From positions 1 through 11,650 of the forward strand of contig NXFV01001200.1 of NCBI GenBank assembly GCA_002803225.1: 11,650 nt of DNA, written 5' to 3'. The notes under the pieces are model-generated. The model was given only the letters and a program-made list of their open reading frames with translations. It searched no databases and was not told where the DNA came from. Both the position numbers and the translations under genes were made by a program. Below, piece by piece: positions 8,416 through 11,650 of this stretch. Positions within the stretch are counted from its first letter, which is position 1. Each line of letters begins with the position of its first letter. This DNA comes from Gamarada debralockiae (lineage: Eukaryota; Ascomycota; Leotiomycetes; Helotiales; Hyphodiscaceae).

Positions 8416-8602
8416 AATTCTCATCAGAGAATGTTTAAAAAACGTCGTCTGACGCAGTAAGAAAAATACATCGTCTGATGAGGTTTGAGATGGTCAAACA
8501 CCATAAAGTACATCGTCTGATGCATTAAAAGAATCTCGTCTGAGATTATGAATTGAGCCTCGTCTGAGGTTGTAAAGGAACATCCTCAGATGTTGCAAGA
8601 AT

Positions 8603-8626
8603 GGGTGTCAGAATGAGTGTCAGAGT
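8603..8626 (+). repeat. 12-bp tandem repeat, 2 copies
   Basis: GGGTGTCAGAAT is followed directly by GAGTGTCAGAGT, 13 bp before the stop codon of the minus-strand gene. The motif resembles the GGGTGTCTGAGA repeat that lies inside exon 2 of the same gene at 10088-10123. Confidence 0.6.
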
Positions 8627-8638
8627 GGAGGAGGGAGA

Positions 8639-10682
8639 TCAATCCCAGTTGGCCTGCTCGATGCTATCGCCGTAGCGGAAGCGGGTATCCGCAGCTGGTC
8701 GCTGGATGATTACAGCATCAGGAATAACGATGCCATTGTTCTTATGGTCGATTAGGCGCTTGACCTCCGCCTCCATTTCACTCTGATTCTTCTTGAACCA
8801 CTCATTGCAATCAATGTAGTCCTGCCAACCAGTTGTACGAGCGCCACTGTCACCCGCACGGTGGCCAGGAAGAAGCTGAAGCAAAGGTTAGATGCGTTGT
8901 TCCATGCATGATACACGAGAGGGAATTAACTTACGATGTCGTTCTGAGCGAGGGTGTCAATGTAGACTATGTAGTCTCGGTGCTTGCCCCAGACAAGACA
9001 GTCACCAGAGTCACGGGAGGTTGCCCCATTGGTGCTTCAATGCGCTTTTGATGTGAGCGCGGCTCACGAGGCTGTGCCACGGAGAAGTCGTTGGATGAAA
9101 CGCCCAGCCAGTCGTCCTCCATTGGAAAGAGGTTGGAGTTCTCCATGACGAATTCCATGAGAGAAGGGATTTCATTGCCCTTGTGGCTGTCGACCCACCG
9201 CCCAATGCCTTTGCCACACTTGGTGACAGCGGCTTTGTACTCCGGGTGGTTAGGGTTTCGTTTGTCGCGCTTGATTTCAGCCCAAATCAAGCCGCCAGCC
9301 AGGGTGTGGTATCCGTCCTCGCCTCGGTCATAGTATGGCTCGAAGCGAACAAAGGCATGCTTGATCACTCGAGTGAGGTATTTCATATGGCCGTTGCCAT
9401 TAGGGCCATGGATGTCGAAAGCGATTTGCTTGGGTGGCGTGGTGCATTTGGAGAACACCAACTTGTGGCCGTCGTTGGGAAGTCCGGTGTGCTTGTCCCA
9501 GCCACCCTTGGGTTGCTTGTCTGAAGGGAAGTCCATGAGAGGATAAACCTCTGGTCTGTTCGCTCCCCGCTGCGTGGATTTCGGGGTTGGTTTGGGTTTC
9601 GGTTGTCGTTGATACCGGGAGATCAACCCACCAGGGTTTGGTTTTCCGTAAAGAGACATGCTCTGGTTGTTCGGGCCCGCACTAGCAGGTGGCAAAGTGG
9701 GATAGCCACTGCCATTGGCAGGCACAGTCATGCCCTGGGATGGGCGGTTAGAGAGCTGCTGGGTATTGAAGGTAGCAGCTGTCTGCGCGAAGGACATTTG
9801 ACTCACGCCCTGGGTGAGGTCGGACATGGATGTCGTGGGTGTCGAGGGTTGGGAACTGGTTGTCCCAATCAAGCTGAGACCTGGATTTCGAGGTAGTTGG
9901 TTTGGGTGTCTGGTGCGTTAAGCACAGTGAGATTGAGGTTGTGGTTCGGGATGAGGCCACGGGTTGGATTTCTGTTGGGTTACTGAGGAGCGCCGCGTCG
10001 GCCAGTAACTCCACCAACGTTTTGGGTGTTAACTGTTGGATGCTGGTTGGCAAGAGGCAACACAGCCCGGGACACGATCATTTGATTGGGTGTCTGAGAG
10101 GGTGTCTGAGAGGGTGTCGGAGGTGTGGGTGTCTTAGTGGGATCGATTCCCGGGAGTTCGTGGTCATTATCCTCGCCATCTACAAAACTATTAGCTTTGA
10201 ATCATCCAGAATCCATTAGAAACTATACAGAAGGTCTGCCAAGCAAACAGCTCGGCTTTGTAGTAGCATTCAGCCACATATTGTAGCTTAAGTTTCTTAA
10301 CCATATAGTCGTCGACGTAATATCTAATGCATTTCTGCATCTTTTCTCTACCCGGAGGTGCTAGGGCTTCATTTAGGTTTCTTAGATTTTGTGTGCTGCG
10401 CACACGGGTTTCTGCAATTCTGCAAAGGGGTTCAGCGACGGAGTTATACACTGGATACGACATGGTGGTTGCCTCGATGTCGTATGTGAGGTTGTTGATG
10501 GAGAAATCAACAATGACAGAAATTGAAAAACCCTTCGTGCGATCCCAAAATTTGGGGTGACACGCTAATCCGTAAATAGATTGGGCTCGTCTTTTTCTTT
10601 CAATTGTCATGTGAGAAATAATAGCGTGTCGACGATGCCGATTCAGCAAATCTGGGGAAAGCTTCACCAGGATGTTATCCAT
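8639..10682 (-). CDS. Four-exon gene of unknown function with one apparent frameshift
   Basis: I do not recognise the family. The model is exon 1 10682-10229, exon 2 10179-9984, exon 3 9909-8935, exon 4 8875-8639, giving about 620 residues if the single frame break is discounted. Residues 1-151 look folded (SIYGLACHPKFWD, LTYDIEATTM). Residues 152-330 are rich in P, T, Q, S and G and look disordered, including TPSQ repeats. The rest looks like a compact domain: YPLMDFPSDKQPKGGWDKHT, FVRFEPYYDRGEDGYHTL, GLIWAEIKRDKRNPNHPEY, GDCLVWGKHRDYIVYIDT, LLPGHRAGDSGARTTGWQDY. Intron phases agree at all three junctions. The break lies between 8967 and 9036, most simply one base lost from a C run near 9014-9020. 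It could be a sequence error, a recent mutation or an unusual intron; the only fitting GT..AG stretch is 32 nt and has no branch site. Exon 1 could instead be a separate gene. Confidence 0.6.
8876..8934 (-). other. Intron 3 (59 nt) of the unknown gene
   Basis: Donor GTAAGT, branch sequence ATCTAACC and acceptor TTCAG form a textbook fungal intron. It joins ..QNDI to LLPGH.. in phase 0. It lies between two minus-strand coding segments with similar base composition. Confidence 0.85.
9910..9983 (-). other. Intron 2 (74 nt) of the unknown gene
   Basis: Donor GTAACC (weaker than GTAAGT), branch-like GCTTAAC about 11 nt before the end, and acceptor ACCAG. Removing it eliminates the in-frame TAA at the donor and also shifts the reading into the exon 3 frame in phase 2. 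That one cut resolves both problems is the main support. Confidence 0.65.
10088..10123 (-). repeat. 12-bp coding repeat, 3 copies (TPSQ)
   Basis: On the + strand GGGTGTCTGAGA occurs twice in a row (10088-10111), followed by GGGTGTCGGAGG. On the minus strand this encodes a TPPTPSQTPSQTP tract in exon 2 of the unknown gene. Similar GGGTGTC words recur at 8603, near 9838 and at 9904. Confidence 0.75.
10180..10228 (-). other. Intron 1 (49 nt) of the unknown gene
   Basis: Donor GTATAG, branch candidate GCTAAT and acceptor TTTTGTAG. Splicing in phase 1 connects the 151-residue N-terminal segment to the acidic GEDNDHELPG segment of exon 2 with an open frame. Confidence 0.65.
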
Positions 10683-11650
10683 CAGTCTATGGTTTGTAAT
10701 ATCTCTTAATTATAAGTTTTAAGTTTGTGTTTTTCCTTAATTTAAAGCTTGAAAGGATAATTTTAGACTACCAGGGACAATTTCTTTTACTTAAAGCCAG
10801 CAGTCATTTCGCAGCTTCAACAGTCTCGGCAACCACTCCTTTTCTTGACCCTCTATTTGATTTGTTTGAAATGACGGACTTGAATTTGTGTCTTTTATCC
10901 TTTCGGCTCCTTAATTTAAGTAGAAAACTCTAGTCAAGTTGGACTTGTAGACTGGATAATCATGTATTCAAATCACTCGTGCTTCGATAGCGTGGATTCA
11001 ATCAACACTGTGCAGCCATCATTTCCTGCAAAATCCAGACATCTCAATAGGATATCACAGTCTCTTCAGCTAATTATTGGATACCGCGATCAAAGTTTAC
11101 ATTGACTATCACAAGCTTGTGCTTTGACAACCATACACCAACCGGAGCGAGCGATGTTGATGGGTCGGAGAATTAAAATAATGTGCGGCCCGCAGAAACC
11201 ACGGACCAGAATGCAGTCAATGCGTGTTCGAAGGTTGTACCCACCGTACGAGATTCAGAGTAGAAGGCCGGAGCAACAATAGCATGGATGCAACCAATAT
11301 CTCCCCTCCTGACATGACACGCGCTCCCTTGCTTTACTTGGCCCTAGTACCTACTACCAATATTAAATACGCTCTAATTTAATAGGTCCCAGGCATACTT
11401 CGGCAACTGCGCCTATTCCGGCATAGCAGTCCTGCAGACTGCTGGATCCGTGTATGACATAATCAATCAATCAACCTCGACCAGGGGTTGACAGAATTCG
11501 TGCACCACTTCAAAAAAAAAAAGACGCGACCACAGCTCTCCAAGAAACTATTTATATCGAAAACTTTTGGTACAAAATTTGGAGGCGGCTTTTTTATGAT
11601 GAAGCTGGTGTAATTTATAGTTCATTTGGACTTTGCGTTTTAAAGTTATT
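10683..11650. other. Upstream region without a recognisable gene
   Basis: About 970 bp of normal-composition DNA with no supportable coding frame. It probably contains the promoter of the minus-strand gene; a TATAAT lies about 25 bp before its ATG on the minus strand, but this is weak evidence. Minor elements are an AT-rich inverted repeat TATTAAAT/ATTTAATA (11361-11384, 8-base loop), short AATC repeats near 11460-11473, and an A11 run at 11512-11522. A 68-codon + frame at 10727-10933 starts with GTG and looks like chance. Confidence 0.5.

Larger units (their letters stand above)
8234..8594 (-). repeat. Array of about 16 covarying mini-hairpins in the probable 3' UTR
   Basis: Short inverted repeats recur along 360 bp. 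On the + strand, stem-loop-stem units are: 8257-8270 (5 bp, GCTT), 8270-8285 (6 bp, GTCA), 8294-8309 (6 bp, one G-T, GTCT), 8320-8333 (5 bp, GTCA), 8350-8361 (4 bp, one G-T, GTCA), 8372-8387 (6 positions, one mismatch, GTCT), 8399-8410 (4 bp, GTCA), 8417-8432 (6 bp, ATCA), 8443-8454, 8469-8480 and 8511-8522 (4 bp each, GTCT), 8532-8547 (6 bp, GTCT), 8556-8571 (6 bp, one G-T, GTCT) and 8579-8594 (6 bp, CTCA). Two more lack a 4-base loop: 8234-8246 (5 bp, 3-base loop) and 8483-8499 (6 bp, 5-base loop). Stems differ (CCTC/GAGG, CATC/GATG, CGTC/GACG, TCCTT/AAGGA) yet stay paired. Loop starts are mostly 23-26 bp apart. Transcribed with the 8639-10682 gene, loops would read AGAC or UGAC. Confidence 0.8.

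Noticed and set aside
8234..8594. CRISPR array
   Set aside because: Units are not identical direct repeats with unique spacers, and the DNA is fungal.
9091..9896. Plus-strand frames at 9091-9896
   Set aside because: Antisense shadows of exon 3 of the minus-strand gene, which has better splice and composition support.
10295..10325. YVDD in exon 1 (RYYVDDYM), reminiscent of reverse transcriptase
   Set aside because: Surroundings are charged rather than hydrophobic and no other RT motif is present.
10727..10933. 68-codon + frame
   Set aside because: Starts with GTG, low-complexity L/F/S content, no motif.

Overview
The window looks like nuclear DNA of a filamentous ascomycete (Pezizomycotina). 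Four things point there: a long AT-rich block carrying the signature of repeat-induced point mutation (RIP), a fragment of a HET (heterokaryon incompatibility) domain, 49-74 bp introns with GT..AG ends, and a fungal-type tubby-like protein. No tRNA, rRNA or CRISPR locus was recognised.

Region by region. Bases 1 to about 4365 are a RIP-degraded repeat compartment. CA and TG dinucleotides are almost absent in large parts of it (none in 1-60, none in 121-240), TA is in great excess, and no open frame survives. Inside it the minus strand at about 2700-3560 can still be read in one frame as a dead gene. Its nine stops between about 2890 and 3560 are all TAG or TAA, and its zinc-ligand Cys and His codons appear turned into Tyr codons; the layout resembles the OrsD/DUF3505 C2H2 family. 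A less mutated island (3725-3900) and a 42-bp tandem repeat (4029-4182) follow. From about 4365 the base composition becomes ordinary.

The one apparently intact gene is 5183-6721 (+), a single-exon tubby/LURP-one-like protein. Twelve 7-residue D-T-F repeats are inserted just before its C-terminal hydrophobic helix. Next come two gene relics pointing at each other: the start of a HET domain (6969-7249, +) and the C-terminal part of an FAD-dependent monooxygenase (7259-7764, -).

A four-exon gene of unknown function occupies 8639-10682 (-). Splicing three introns joins four reading segments. Intron 2 alone removes both an in-frame stop and a frame change. One frameshift near 8967-9036 remains unexplained, so the gene is either recently broken or contains a sequence error.

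The most unusual element is at 8234-8594, beginning about 45 bp past this gene's stop and so probably in its 3' UTR. It is an array of about 16 tiny hairpins, mostly spaced 23-26 bp. The stems differ in sequence from unit to unit but stay self-complementary, around a nearly constant 4-base loop (GTCT or GTCA on the + strand). The last kilobase (10683-11650) shows no gene.
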